Below, piece after piece: positions 34,145-43,218 of a DNA stretch of 53,535 nt. How positions within the stretch are numbered: position 1 is the stretch's first letter; every line of letters starts with the position of its first letter. The notes beneath the pieces were generated by a model that searched no databases, had not been told where the DNA came from, and saw only the letters and a program-made list of their open reading frames with translations. The position numbers and the translations under genes were made by a program. The stretch is from Paenibacillus sp. FSL H7-0331 (GTDB lineage: Bacteria > Bacillota > Bacilli > Paenibacillales > NBRC-103111), in assembly GCF_001956045.1 (NCBI RefSeq), contig NZ_MRTH01000048.1:1-53535 (forward strand). Direction: 5' to 3'.

Positions 34145-34924
34145 TTAAAGCAGGATCGTCTGATCCTTGGCAGGCCACATAACCGGGCCGGAATATATGG
34201 ATTGTGCTGCTTGTATGCTGGATTCGATATTACGGCGCAAGCCGTGAATCAAGGCGAGCTGGCCAACTTCCGCCGCTTTAGCAACCTCCGCTGCATCCAT
34301 TGCGCTGGAATGTAAGCCGCCGTTTTTCAATGGATTCGCTGGGGATGCTCCGTAAGTTGCTTCGTGTATGAGCAGCGAGCTGCCGCGGGCGAGATCGACG
34401 ATAGGCGGATGATAAGCCGTGTCACCGGTAAAAGTAACTGATTTTTCTGTTTTCTTATCCGTATATTTGTAGCACAGCGCCTGTACCGGATGCAGGGATG
34501 AGGTTGTTTCTAGGTGGAAATGCTCGTCGTCATAACGATCACCCGGCTTCAGCGGTATGATGGTCGGGTAGCTGCGGTTCGGATAAAATTTGCGGCCCAA
34601 AAATAAAAATTCAAGGGTATGATCCATAATTGGCTGCAAATCCTCTTCCGGACCCAAAATCTTCAATCCGGACAAATCCTTGTTGGTTATCAAAAAGTAA
34701 TAGAGAAGGGAGGGCAGGGAAATATAATGATCGTGATGCATATGGGTGAGCAGAAGATATCGGATACTCCCGGGATCAATGCCGTGACGCCGTAGATTTT
34801 CCACGATATTCCACCCCGTATCGACCATCACCTCATCATTGATAAGAAAACTGGCCGTTTCACCTCCTAATTCTGGAATTGCAGCTTCTGTTCCAAAGAA
34901 CGTCACTTTTGTCTGTACTCGCAT
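34145..34924 (-). CDS. MBL-fold metallohydrolase (RNase Z/phosphodiesterase-like)
   Basis: 259 residues from ATG 34924 (MRVQTKVTFFGT); an earlier in-frame start lacks a suitable ribosome site. Metal motif THMHHDHYI (HxHxDH), FTGDTAYHP, LIHEATYG and a late LIHGL His give the RNase Z/ElaC-like phosphodiesterase arrangement, but no flexible exosite arm is seen, so a small-molecule phosphodiesterase fits better. First gene of the minus-strand cluster; the DeoR regulator is divergent, with candidate operators between. Confidence 0.85.
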   Translation of the reverse strand: MRVQTKVTFFGTEAAIPELGGETASFLINDEVMVDTGWNIVENLRRHGIDPGSIRYLLLTHMHHDHYISLPSLLYYFLITNKDLSGLKILGPEEDLQPIMDHTLEFLFLGRKFYPNRSYPTIIPLKPGDRYDDEHFHLETTSSLHPVQALCYKYTDKKTEKSVTFTGDTAYHPPIVDLARGSSLLIHEATYGASPANPLKNGGLHSSAMDAAEVAKAAEVGQLALIHGLRRNIESSIQAAQSIYSGPVMWPAKDQTILL

Positions 34925-35021
34925 GTTCAACATTCCTTTCTTATTTTGATTGAAAATGATCACGTTCTTTCTCAATAATAGGGGATGAATATCAGATTTG
35001 TATAAAATGCAGACGAATAAT

Positions 35022-35057
35022 ATGTAAATATCATTCAAAATATCATGTAAATATGAT
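35022..35057. promoter_or_regulatory. Candidate DeoR operators in the divergent intergenic region
   Basis: Two direct copies of ATGTAAATATSAT (35022-35034 and 35045-35057), 23 bp apart, sit between the divergent MBL and DeoR genes. Spacing of about two helical turns fits a DeoR-type dimer array. Confidence 0.4.
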
Positions 35058-35179
35058 CGATATCAATCATAATTTTCTTTTTTATTCATTTAAATATTTT
35101 AATTTCGAGGCGCTTCGTTTATAGTAAAGTAGAATCAGATATCGAGGTTGAAAAATGATACGAGAGAAGATGAGGATAC

Positions 35180-35968
35180 ATGAAAGCCAGACGCCGGATG
35201 ATTATGAATTACCTGAAGCAGCATACATTTCTAAATGTCAACAAATTGGCTGAACTGCTTGAAGTATCGCTTCCCACCATACGCAGAGACCTTCAGGAGA
35301 TGGAGACAGAGGGTCATATCCAACGGGTAAATGGCGGGGCGTTTCTCAAAAATACCGAGGTCGGGGACAGGGGTGCTGCAGCAGCAAGCCCAAGCGATCC
35401 GTATGAATCGCATAAGAAGGCTATTGCGGCCGAAGCAGTCAAATTGATTCAGCCGGGTGATACCCTATTTATCGATTCCGGCTCAACTAACAGCCATCTT
35501 GCTAATCTGCTTACAACGTTCAAAGACATTACGATAGTAACCAACAGTATCGGCATCGCTTATACATGTATGCGTAAACCCGGGTTATCGGTGTTTGTTT
35601 GTGGAGGTACTGCGGAGGATGCCCGTTCGGAAGCCGGAATCGTCGGACCGATTGCAGAGCAAATGATTATGCAGTTTCGAGCAAGCCTGTGTATTATTGG
35701 AACTTCCGGGATTGATATAAGGCAAGGTATTACAGATCCGTATTTATCGGCTGCGAGAATCAAGGAAAAAATGATCACGAACTCGATTCGACGCATTCTG
35801 GTGACAGATCACAGCAAATTCGGCAAAATCCACAAAGCTTATGTTTCTCCAATCGAGACGTTTGATTGCGTCATTACGGATTGGGAAACCAATGCCAAAG
35901 ATATCGAACATCTTCATTCAAATGGGGTGAAAGTGATTCAAGTCAGGGATATCTCCGATAAAGCCTGA
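35180..35968 (+). CDS. DeoR-family transcriptional regulator
   Basis: 262 residues. N-terminal HTH: NVNKLAELLEVSLPTIRRDL with the following EGHIQRVNGGAF. C-terminal sugar-phosphate-sensing domain of the ISOCOT/DeoR_C fold: GDTLFIDSGSTNSHLANLL, SLCIIGTSGIDIRQG, VTDHSKFGK. Start follows GAGAAGATGAGG. Divergent from the MBL-phosphoesterase ABC cluster and therefore likely its repressor, released by a phosphorylated sugar. Closed by a strong terminator. Confidence 0.92.
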   Translation: MKARRRMIMNYLKQHTFLNVNKLAELLEVSLPTIRRDLQEMETEGHIQRVNGGAFLKNTEVGDRGAAAASPSDPYESHKKAIAAEAVKLIQPGDTLFIDSGSTNSHLANLLTTFKDITIVTNSIGIAYTCMRKPGLSVFVCGGTAEDARSEAGIVGPIAEQMIMQFRASLCIIGTSGIDIRQGITDPYLSAARIKEKMITNSIRRILVTDHSKFGKIHKAYVSPIETFDCVITDWETNAKDIEHLHSNGVKVIQVRDISDKA

Positions 35969-35986
35969 TTCGAACCGGGGCAATCC

Positions 35987-36217
35987 TTACTCAGGATCCG
36001 AATACTGAATTTTAAGCAAAAAACGTTCAAGCGGATGCAGAAGCTGCTTGAACGTTTTTTGTTGGTGTTGCAGGGATATAACGTCATCTGAAACGATGAC
36101 TGCACAGAATGACGGCAAACGAATGGTTTGCCCTTCGGTGGCCGAATAAGCGATACCATTGACGAACCTGAAGGGCTGCGTCGCGCGAACGCTTTCCGGT
36201 GCTGCTTTTTTGAGCAA
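35987..36217 (-). pseudogene. Possible gene remnant antisense to the intergenic region
   Basis: A 76-codon minus-strand frame from a TTG has gene-like codon choice in the middle (FRFVNGIAYSATEGQTI). It lacks a ribosome site and runs through the DeoR terminator. Family not recognised; chance is the main alternative. Confidence 0.22.
36017..36061 (+). terminator. Terminator of the DeoR gene
   Basis: Perfect 16-bp arms (CAAAAAACGTTCAAGC and its complement ending in TTTTTTG), about 50 bp after the stop. Confidence 0.85.
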
Positions 36218-36401
36218 TGGAAAACTCTGAGAGATAATATTTATTTTGTAAAGTTGTATTATATCGTATTATTCATGTACGATTCCGCATTTTCAAATTT
36301 TGACCCACAAGTGCGTCTGTGTTGGGTTGTTATCGTTCGGAAAAAGCCGATTTAACCAATAATTATAGGACGATATGACAAGTAATAAGTCATATATTAC
36401 A

Positions 36402-36430
36402 TTGTTTGACCAAAACCGCCGATATATAAT
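36402..36430 (+). promoter_or_regulatory. SigA promoter of the hyuAB-frl operon
   Basis: TTGTTT (36402-36407), 17-base spacer, perfect TATAAT (36425-36430). Predicted start near 36437, followed at once by the GTACAA motifs. Confidence 0.65.
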
Positions 36431-36444
36431 TTCCTTGTAACAAT

Positions 36445-36489
36445 ACAGTACATCGAAGACAACATAGTACAACTGGGTACAGTACAAGT
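36445..36489 (+). promoter_or_regulatory. Candidate GntR operators, GTACAA cluster before hyuA
   Basis: CAGTACATC (36446), ATAGTACAAC (36464-36473), CAGTACAAG (36482) with a further GGGTACAG between. The 10-mer ATAGTACAAC recurs exactly before the peptide-transporter operon (43073) and nearly so before the GntR gene (42210). The position downstream of -10 suits repression. Confidence 0.5.
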
Positions 36490-36508
36490 GCGTACGAGGA
36501 GGAAAAAC

Positions 36509-38584
36509 ATGCGTTACATGGTCGGAGTAGATGTCGGAGGAACCTTTACCGACGTAACATTGGTTGATACACATTCGGGAGAGATCTTGAACCACAAAGT
36601 ACCCTCCACACCGGAGGACCCATCTCGGGCCATCATGAATGGTGTTGAGCAGATTCTGGAAATGAACGAAGTTCCGGTATCGGAGGTTCGTTATCTCGCT
36701 CATGGTACGACGGTAGCTACCAATTCGCTGATCGAAAGGAAAGGAGCGCTCACGGGGCTTCTCGTCACCGAAGGGTTCCGTGATTTGCTTGAAATCGGGC
36801 GTCAAACCCGCCCAAGTCTGTACGATTTTTTCAAGGAAAAGCCGGAACTGTTTATTCCCGGCCATCTGCGGCTGGAGGTCGACGAACGCCTATATGCGGA
36901 CGGCAGCATACGCAAGCCGCTCAATCGTGATAGACTACGTGAAGCGATTGAACGTTTGAAACAAGAGGGTGTGCAATCAATAGCGGTATGTTTCCTCTTC
37001 TCCTATCTCAACCCGGAACATGAAAAGCAAGCGGTAGAGGAAATCAGAAGTTTGTACCCGGAAGCCTACGTTTCCGCTTCGCATCAGGTAGTTCCGGAGT
37101 TTAGAGAATACGCACGCTTAAGTACAACGGCTCTCAACGCGTATCTCGGTCCGGTTATGCAGCGGTATATGGAAAATTTCCAGCAATCTGTTCGGAAGGC
37201 GGGTATTCCGGTAGATCCCTACATTACTCAATCAAACGGCGGTATCATTTCAATTCAGGAATCTGTAGCTAATCCGGTACGCACAGCGGTTTCCGGACCT
37301 GCAGCCGGCGTCGTGGCAGCTGCGCATCTGGCCGAGCTGACGGGCTATAAAAATATGATTACGTTTGACATGGGAGGCACTTCGGCTGATTTCAGTCTGA
37401 TTGAAAATGGCGAGCCAAAAATTTCGATGGAACGTGAAGTTGAAGGTTTTCCCGCACGCATTCCGATGCTGGATATTCATGCATGCGGTGCGGGCGGGGG
37501 ATCGATTGCATGGCTGGATGCCGGCGGTGCGCTGAAGGTAGGGCCGGAAAGCGCTGGCTCCATGCCTGGACCCGCAGCCTACGGGCGTGGCGGTACGCGG
37601 CCGACTGTGACTGACGCCAATACGATACTCGGCCGTTTAAATCCGGACGGTATCCTGGGCGGAAGAATGGCTCTCAATGTGGAAGCGTCGAAACAGGTCG
37701 TGCAGGAGCACATTTGCGACCGGACGAATTTGTCGCTGCTCGAAGCGACAATGGGTATCCTTTCTGTGGTGAACGCGAACATGACGCGGGCGATCCGCTT
37801 GATTTCCGTCGAGAAGGGATACGATCCTCGGGAATTTACGCTCGTTTCCTTTGGCGGAGGAGGCGGACTCCACTGTGGAGCGTTGGCGCGTGAACTCGGT
37901 ATTCCCCGGATTCTGGTTCCGCCTTCACCGGGTACATTTTGTTCACTTGGCCTTCTGGTGACTGACGTTCGTTCCGACTATGTCCGGTCTTCACTGCTTG
38001 AATCAAGTGCTGGCAGCATGGAAGCAATCCGCGGACTTTTCGCTGGGATGGAGCAAGAGGGAGCAGAGATGCTGGAGAAGGAAGGCATTGCAGAGGCGAA
38101 ACGTAGATATGTACTGGGATTGGACTTGCGGTTCAAGGGACAAAATTATGAATTAACGATACCTGTCGAATGGTCTGAATTAACCGTCGAAGGGCTGCAA
38201 GGGATACTGGTACGTTTCCATGAGCAGCATGAGAAAAACTACGGATACTCAAACCGGACAGGAATCGTGGAGTTCGTCAACTATCGGGTCACCGCTCTTG
38301 GTGAGCTGCCCAAGGCGACACTGCAGCGAGCGGATGAGAACGGCAGTCGGACGGTGCAATCGTCTTTGTACCGGGAAGTGTACTTCTCGGAAGCGAACCG
38401 TCCGGATTATTACCAGACGGCTATTTATCAGCGGAGCGAGCTGGTTCCCGGGGATCGGGTCACGGGTCCTGCGATTGTCGAACAGATGGATTCTACGATC
38501 CTACTGCTGCCGGGGCAAACCATGCAAGTGGATGCATACCGCAATCTGCTGATTCATACCTTTGGCGAGGAGGAACACCAATGA
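36509..38584 (+). CDS. hyuA: Hydantoinase/5-oxoprolinase subunit A
   Basis: 691 residues from ATG 36509, which follows AGGAGG by 7 bases. N-terminal sugar-kinase/Hsp70-like fold VGVDVGGTFTDVTLVD, then HGTTVATNSLIERKGA, the hydantoinase-A core with TFDMGGTSADFSLI and the glycine-rich GSMPGPAAYGRGG; C-terminal domain after ~500. This subunit normally binds ATP and phosphorylates the substrate amide so that subunit B can open a five-membered lactam or hydantoin. Overlaps hyuB by 4 bp. It heads an operon with FrlD-, FrlB- and GntR-like genes, so the ring substrate may derive from a glycated amino acid. Confidence 0.9.
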   Translation: MRYMVGVDVGGTFTDVTLVDTHSGEILNHKVPSTPEDPSRAIMNGVEQILEMNEVPVSEVRYLAHGTTVATNSLIERKGALTGLLVTEGFRDLLEIGRQTRPSLYDFFKEKPELFIPGHLRLEVDERLYADGSIRKPLNRDRLREAIERLKQEGVQSIAVCFLFSYLNPEHEKQAVEEIRSLYPEAYVSASHQVVPEFREYARLSTTALNAYLGPVMQRYMENFQQSVRKAGIPVDPYITQSNGGIISIQESVANPVRTAVSGPAAGVVAAAHLAELTGYKNMITFDMGGTSADFSLIENGEPKISMEREVEGFPARIPMLDIHACGAGGGSIAWLDAGGALKVGPESAGSMPGPAAYGRGGTRPTVTDANTILGRLNPDGILGGRMALNVEASKQVVQEHICDRTNLSLLEATMGILSVVNANMTRAIRLISVEKGYDPREFTLVSFGGGGGLHCGALARELGIPRILVPPSPGTFCSLGLLVTDVRSDYVRSSLLESSAGSMEAIRGLFAGMEQEGAEMLEKEGIAEAKRRYVLGLDLRFKGQNYELTIPVEWSELTVEGLQGILVRFHEQHEKNYGYSNRTGIVEFVNYRVTALGELPKATLQRADENGSRTVQSSLYREVYFSEANRPDYYQTAIYQRSELVPGDRVTGPAIVEQMDSTILLLPGQTMQVDAYRNLLIHTFGEEEHQ

Positions 38585-40317
38585 AACGGATAGATCCCAT
38601 TACATTAGAAATTGTCGGGAATTTGCTGCTCTCCGTCGCAGAAGAGATGGGCGTTACCTTGGTGAAGACGGCTTACTCCACCAATATTAAAGAAAGAAAA
38701 GATTGCTCGACAGCGCTGTTCGACGGAAAGGGGCAAATGATCGCGCAAGCTGAATATGTGCCTATGCATCTTGGATCGATGCTCGGCGTCGTAACCGAAG
38801 TGTTGAAGAAGTTTCCGGCGCAGTCGCTGCGTCCCGGCGATATGTTCATTACCAACGATCCTTATGCCGGAGGTGGGACTCATTTACCCGATATCACGAT
38901 GGTATCGCCTGTTTTTATCGGTGAACGGCTGGTAGCATTCGTGGCCAATATTGCGCATCATTCCGATATTGGTGGGATGGTACCGGGCAGTGTATCGGCG
39001 AATTCGGACAACATCTACCAGGAAGGCCTGCGGATTCCGTTAGGACGCATTTGCCGGGCGGGAGATCTCGTTCAGGAGACGTATGACTACATTATCCTGA
39101 ATACCCGGACGCCTGTGGAGCGGAGCGGGGACCTGGATGCGCAAATCGCTTCGAATATTGCAGGTGCGAAACGAATGGGCGAGGTCGTGCGGAAATACGG
39201 TGCGGATTATTTTGCCGAATGTACCGATGCGCTGCTGGACTATGCGGAACATCTGATGCGCGCCGGTATCCGCACGCTGCCGGAGGGAACCTACACGTTT
39301 GAAGATTATTTGGATGATGCAGGCGCGAATTCAGATACTCCGATTCCGATTCGGGCAGCGATAACGATCAAGGACGGTATGGCTAAAGTGGATTTCGCTG
39401 GAACTAGCCCGCAGGTGCCGGGTCCGCTGAATATGACATATTCGGGACTTCTGACAACGGCATTCTATTGCTTCAAAGCAGTTGCCGGACAATCCATCTT
39501 CGCGAATCAAGGAATTTACCGGGCTTTGCAGGTAACGGCACCAGAAGGATCGATTGTCAACTGCAAGCTGCCAGTTCCGGTTGGACAGAGGATCGATACA
39601 GCCCAAAGAGTGGTGGATGTGATCTTGGGGGCGTTAGCCCAGGTGGCCCCGGAACGTGTCCTCGCAGCGTGCAACAGTGTCGTGACATCAGCTATTTTCT
39701 CGGGTACGAACCCGAAGACAGGTAACTATTTCGTATATCTTGAAACGATTGCAGGCGGTTCCGGGGCACACAGCCGGGGAGACGGGTTAAGCGGCGTTCA
39801 AGTGCATATGACCAATACGTCGAACCTGCCGGTGGAGGCGTTGGAACGCGAATACCCGGTATTGGTAGAGCGGTACCAGCTGCGTGCTGATTCGGGAGGA
39901 ACAGGACGGTTTAGAGGCGGCCTCGGCATTCAGAGAGACTTCCGAATTTTGAACGATGGGATGAGCTATACAGGTCTTGGTGACCGCCATAAATTCTCCC
40001 CCTGGGGCTTGGAGGGCGGGCAAAGCGGAAGTCCGGGCAGCTTCCATGCAGCTCTGGGCGGAAGCGAGCTAAAGCAATTGGGTTCTAAAATATCCGGGGT
40101 TACGCTGAACAAAGAGGACTTGATAAGCGTCTGCTCGCCGGGATCAGGCGGATATGGAAATCCATATGAACGCCCGACGGAGTCCGTGCTCAAAGATGTG
40201 CGTGAAGGGAAAGTTTCCCTGGAATCAGCACAAAAGGATTACGGGGTAGTGTTGGTGAACTCCTCTGCGGGATTGCAAATTGACGAGCTGGCGACTACTA
40301 AATTACGAAATGAGTAA
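38581..40317 (+). CDS. hyuB: Hydantoinase/5-oxoprolinase subunit B
   Basis: 578 residues, normal for HyuB. Typical start IDPITLEIVGNLLLSVAEEMG, then FITNDPYAGGGTHLPD, IAHHSDIGGMVPGSVS, and the C-terminal GGTGRFRGGLGI and SPGSGGYGNP motifs. ATGA overlap with hyuA implies equimolar synthesis of an A/B complex. Substrate choice among 5-oxoproline, hydantoins, N-methylhydantoin or acetone-type compounds cannot be settled from sequence; the neighbouring deglycase points to a lactam. Confidence 0.92.
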   Translation: MKRIDPITLEIVGNLLLSVAEEMGVTLVKTAYSTNIKERKDCSTALFDGKGQMIAQAEYVPMHLGSMLGVVTEVLKKFPAQSLRPGDMFITNDPYAGGGTHLPDITMVSPVFIGERLVAFVANIAHHSDIGGMVPGSVSANSDNIYQEGLRIPLGRICRAGDLVQETYDYIILNTRTPVERSGDLDAQIASNIAGAKRMGEVVRKYGADYFAECTDALLDYAEHLMRAGIRTLPEGTYTFEDYLDDAGANSDTPIPIRAAITIKDGMAKVDFAGTSPQVPGPLNMTYSGLLTTAFYCFKAVAGQSIFANQGIYRALQVTAPEGSIVNCKLPVPVGQRIDTAQRVVDVILGALAQVAPERVLAACNSVVTSAIFSGTNPKTGNYFVYLETIAGGSGAHSRGDGLSGVQVHMTNTSNLPVEALEREYPVLVERYQLRADSGGTGRFRGGLGIQRDFRILNDGMSYTGLGDRHKFSPWGLEGGQSGSPGSFHAALGGSELKQLGSKISGVTLNKEDLISVCSPGSGGYGNPYERPTESVLKDVREGKVSLESAQKDYGVVLVNSSAGLQIDELATTKLRNE

Positions 40318-40344
40318 AGGCCTAAAAGAGGTGAGGGCGAGACC

Positions 40345-41166
40345 ATGAAGCTGATTGGAATCGGAGATAACGTTGTCGATTATTATCAGGACCAAGGACT
40401 GATGTATCCGGGAGGCAACGCTTTGAATGTGGCAATCGCCAGTAAACGAAACGGTGCGAGTGCATGCGCTTATCTGGGAATCGTCGGGGATGATGCGGCG
40501 GCTGAGCATGTAGTGAAATGCATGGGTGAAGAAGGAATCGATATCTCCCGTATTCGCCGGGCATGCGGCCCCAATGCTGAGGCAGTCATTGCCCTCAATG
40601 AGGAAGGTGACCGGATTTTTGTAGGTACAAACCGGGGAATCCGGATCCAGTCCTTACTGATGCTTAAGCTTACGCAGCATGATCTCGATTATATTAACGA
40701 ATATGATATCGTGCATACAAGTGTCAACAGTGATATGGAACACGAGCTGCCTCGTTTGGCGCATAAACCGCTTTCGTTTGATTTTTCCACAACAAAGCGC
40801 TGGGATAAGGCATATTTGCAGCGTATTTGCCCGTATTTGACTTATGCCTTTTTCTCGGGCAGCGACATGTCTCATGGCGAAATCAGTTCCTTGTTAGAGG
40901 AAGTTCATCAGTTGGGTGTAAAAGTGGTTGGTGTGACAAGAGGGGCTGAGCCTGCTGTGTTTTCGAAAGACGGCATCATCTGCAGCCAACCTCATATGGC
41001 GGGTAATGTCATCGATACGATGGGTGCCGGCGATTCTTTTATCGGGGGATTCCTTGCGCATTATCACGAGCATCGGGATGTGAAGGCTGCACTGATTCAA
41101 GCTTCCATGTCCGCTGCGGCTACCTGCAGCTATTACGGCGCGTTCGGCTACGGCTATAAAAAATAA
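40345..41166 (+). CDS. frlD: PfkB-family kinase, FrlD-like
   Basis: 273 residues. GIGDNVVDYY at the N-terminus, MYPGGNALNVA substrate loop, and catalytic IDTMGAGDSFIGGFL near residue 225. The GDNVVDYY and C-terminal YYGAFGYG segments resemble fructoselysine 6-kinase FrlD more than fructokinase or ribokinase. It should phosphorylate the C6 hydroxyl of an Amadori compound before deglycation. Lies 27 bp after hyuB and 29 bp before the SIS gene. The symbol is by similarity only. Confidence 0.8.
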   Translation: MKLIGIGDNVVDYYQDQGLMYPGGNALNVAIASKRNGASACAYLGIVGDDAAAEHVVKCMGEEGIDISRIRRACGPNAEAVIALNEEGDRIFVGTNRGIRIQSLLMLKLTQHDLDYINEYDIVHTSVNSDMEHELPRLAHKPLSFDFSTTKRWDKAYLQRICPYLTYAFFSGSDMSHGEISSLLEEVHQLGVKVVGVTRGAEPAVFSKDGIICSQPHMAGNVIDTMGAGDSFIGGFLAHYHEHRDVKAALIQASMSAAATCSYYGAFGYGYKK

Positions 41167-41195
41167 TAAGCAACATTACAGGAGGGACTATACAA

Positions 41196-42200
41196 ATGGT
41201 AAACTCAGCACCTTATATGAATGCAAATGCCCAGCTTGAACAGGTTTTTGAGGCTTTTAAACAAAGAACGATTACTCGCGTCTTTTATGTGGCGTGTGGC
41301 GGTTCATCGGCACTTATGTATCCAAGTAAATATTTCATTGATCGTGAATCCAGCGAGATTACAGCTGAAATTTATAGCTCCAATGAATTCATTCACAGAA
41401 ATCCGCAATCGTTGGGCGAACATTCATTAGTTATTTTGTGCTCGCATAAAGGTAAGACTCCGGAAACGACGGAAGCTGCCAAATTTGCCAAAAGCAAAGG
41501 TGCTTTAACGGTTTCGCTGATGTATGTGGAGACGGCCCCGCTTGCGGAGGAGTCGGACTTCATCGTGAACTACAGCTGGATTTCGGCGGGTAATATGGAG
41601 CCACTCCCGGAAATTATGAACTATGCCATCCTTTATAAGCTGGCTATGGGGCTTCTGTATGTGAAAGAAGGTAACAACAAATATGAAAAGCTGCTTAGCA
41701 GCCTGGAGAACCTCGGCACTGTATTTGAGAAAGTCATGAAACAGAATACAGATCAAGTACAAGTATATGCCGAGCAATATAAGGACGAAAAAATTATGTA
41801 TACGATGGCCAGTGGTGCGAGTTACGGTATGGCATACTCCTTCGCCATATGTATTTTGATGGAGATGCAGCGGATTCATTCTCACGCCATTCATGCAGGG
41901 GAATTTTTCCACGGGCCGTTTGAGATTCTGGATAAGGATGTTCCGTTCATTCTGTTGATGGGCCTGGATGAAACTCGTCCTTTGGAAGAGCGGGCGCTGA
42001 CGTTCCTTAAACAATACGGGGAGAAACTGATAGTGATTGACGCCAAAAAATTCGATCTTACTGGTATTGACGAGGAAGTGCAAGGGTATCTGGCTCCGCT
42101 CGTCATCAATGTCGTACTTCGCATGTTTGCCTTGGCGCTGTCGAAAACCAGAAATCATCCACTTGAAACTCGGCGTTACATGTTCAAGGTTCCTTATTAA
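41196..42200 (+). CDS. frlB: SIS-domain deglycase, FrlB-like
   Basis: 334 residues, ATG after AGGAGGG. Two SIS sugar-isomerase halves: VFYVACGGSSALMYPSKYF and SLVILCSHKGKTPETTEA; MYTMASGASYGMAYSFA; HAIHAGEFFHGPFEIL, which carries the conserved His/Glu pair of FrlB- and glucosamine-deglycase-type enzymes. Expected to split a 6-phosphofructosyl-amine into glucose 6-phosphate and a free amine or amino acid. Directly follows the FrlD-like kinase, which strongly supports Amadori catabolism. Confidence 0.82.
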   Translation: MVNSAPYMNANAQLEQVFEAFKQRTITRVFYVACGGSSALMYPSKYFIDRESSEITAEIYSSNEFIHRNPQSLGEHSLVILCSHKGKTPETTEAAKFAKSKGALTVSLMYVETAPLAEESDFIVNYSWISAGNMEPLPEIMNYAILYKLAMGLLYVKEGNNKYEKLLSSLENLGTVFEKVMKQNTDQVQVYAEQYKDEKIMYTMASGASYGMAYSFAICILMEMQRIHSHAIHAGEFFHGPFEILDKDVPFILLMGLDETRPLEERALTFLKQYGEKLIVIDAKKFDLTGIDEEVQGYLAPLVINVVLRMFALALSKTRNHPLETRRYMFKVPY

Positions 42201-42209
42201 TTTGGAGCC

Positions 42210-42242
42210 ATCGTACAACCATTTCTTCGGTCATGGTACAGA
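42210..42242 (+). promoter_or_regulatory. Candidate GntR operators before the GntR gene
   Basis: ATCGTACAAC (42210-42219) and ATGGTACAG (42233-) lie 23 bp apart in the gap before the regulator, matching the GTACAA motif near hyuA and the transporter operon. Confidence 0.4.
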
Positions 42243-42319
42243 TGTATTTCACTGTACTGTGGCCGTTTTTTTGGACTAAGAGAAGCTTGATGCAACAGGT
42301 AAACGGAGGTGAACGTCAA

Positions 42320-43042
42320 GTGAAGAACATACTGGATCCCGCTATTTCAACACCGCTGTATATTCAGCTGGCAGAGCTGTTCCGGGAATTGATTCTATCG
42401 GATAAGCTTCAGTTTGGCGACAGGTTTCCCGCAGAGATGGATTTAGCCGAGGAGTATGGGGTTTCCCGTATTACCGTCCGCAAAGCAATTGAAGATTTGG
42501 TGAATGATGGGATATTAGCCCGAAGGCAGGGCAAAGGGACTTTTGTATCCAAGCCGAAAATCGATCGGGGGCTTGTTAACGTGACTAGCTTCACGGATCG
42601 CATGCAGGCACGAGGGATGATTGCAGGAGCCAGATCGATGGGCGTAAAAGTAACGCCAGCGCCTTTGAAGATGGCCTTATTGCTGGGTGTGCAGGAAAAC
42701 TCAGAGATCGCTGAAATTCAGCGGCTCAGGCTCATTAACGATGAACCGGTTTCGATGGAAACCTCCTACTTGTCGGTGGAACGGTGTCCGGGGATTCAGC
42801 ATGAAAATCTGGTTGACCAATCCTTGTATCAGATACTGGATGAAAAATATGGGCTGCGACCTGCATATTCCAGTAAAACACTGGAACTCGTCTACGCTTC
42901 GCCAAGCGAGAGCAAACTGTTGAATATCGTAAAAGGCTCGTCCCTGTTTCTGATGACCGCATTGGTGTATTCGGAGCGAAGACAAGTTATGGAATACGTT
43001 AAAATCGTTTCCCGAGGAGATCGGTTCCGGTTTCAAATGTAA
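42320..43042 (+). CDS. GntR-family (HutC/UTRA) regulator, FrlR-like
   Basis: 240 residues from GTG 42320, seven bases after GGAGGTGA; the longer frame from 42233 crosses the operator-like sites. N-terminal winged helix: FPAEMDLAEEYGVSRITVRK and RRQGKGTFVSKP. C-terminal UTRA effector domain (MALLLGVQENSEIAEIQR, METSYLSVERCPG, YVKIVSRGDRFRF). In Bacillus a related regulator controls frl genes. Candidate GTACAA operators occur before hyuA, this gene and the transporter operon. The inducer is probably a phosphorylated Amadori compound (inference). Confidence 0.9.
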   Translation: MKNILDPAISTPLYIQLAELFRELILSDKLQFGDRFPAEMDLAEEYGVSRITVRKAIEDLVNDGILARRQGKGTFVSKPKIDRGLVNVTSFTDRMQARGMIAGARSMGVKVTPAPLKMALLLGVQENSEIAEIQRLRLINDEPVSMETSYLSVERCPGIQHENLVDQSLYQILDEKYGLRPAYSSKTLELVYASPSESKLLNIVKGSSLFLMTALVYSERRQVMEYVKIVSRGDRFRFQM

Positions 43043-43072
43043 ATTGTATGTTCCTTCATCAATAACAAGACG

Positions 43073-43103
43073 ATAGTACAACAAATTCTAAATATAGTAG
43101 AAC
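43073..43103 (+). promoter_or_regulatory. Candidate GntR operators before the peptide-transporter operon
   Basis: ATAGTACAAC (43073-43082, identical to the site before hyuA) and ATAGTAGAAC (43094-43103), 21 bp apart. Confidence 0.5.
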
Positions 43104-43148
43104 AAATTAGAATCCGCTGTACCAACTGATTCTGGATCATGTTTTTTT

Positions 43149-43218
43149 TATGAAATACGATATGAATTTACAAGGAAAGCATACGGTATTGCATGGTATG
43201 AAATATAACATGAATATA
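43149..43218 (+). repeat. Direct 22-bp repeat before the transporter operon
   Basis: Copies at 43149-43170 and 43197-43218 share 18 of 22 bases (TATGAAATA-N4-ATGAAT-N-TA). AT-rich; a regulator or promoter element is possible. Confidence 0.45.

Noticed and set aside
36293..36865. Minus-strand 190-codon frame over the hyuA promoter
   Set aside because: It is antisense to the hyuA start, lacks a start site and any family feature.
41505..42218. Minus-strand 237-codon frame
   Set aside because: It is antisense to the FrlB-like gene, with no ribosome site.
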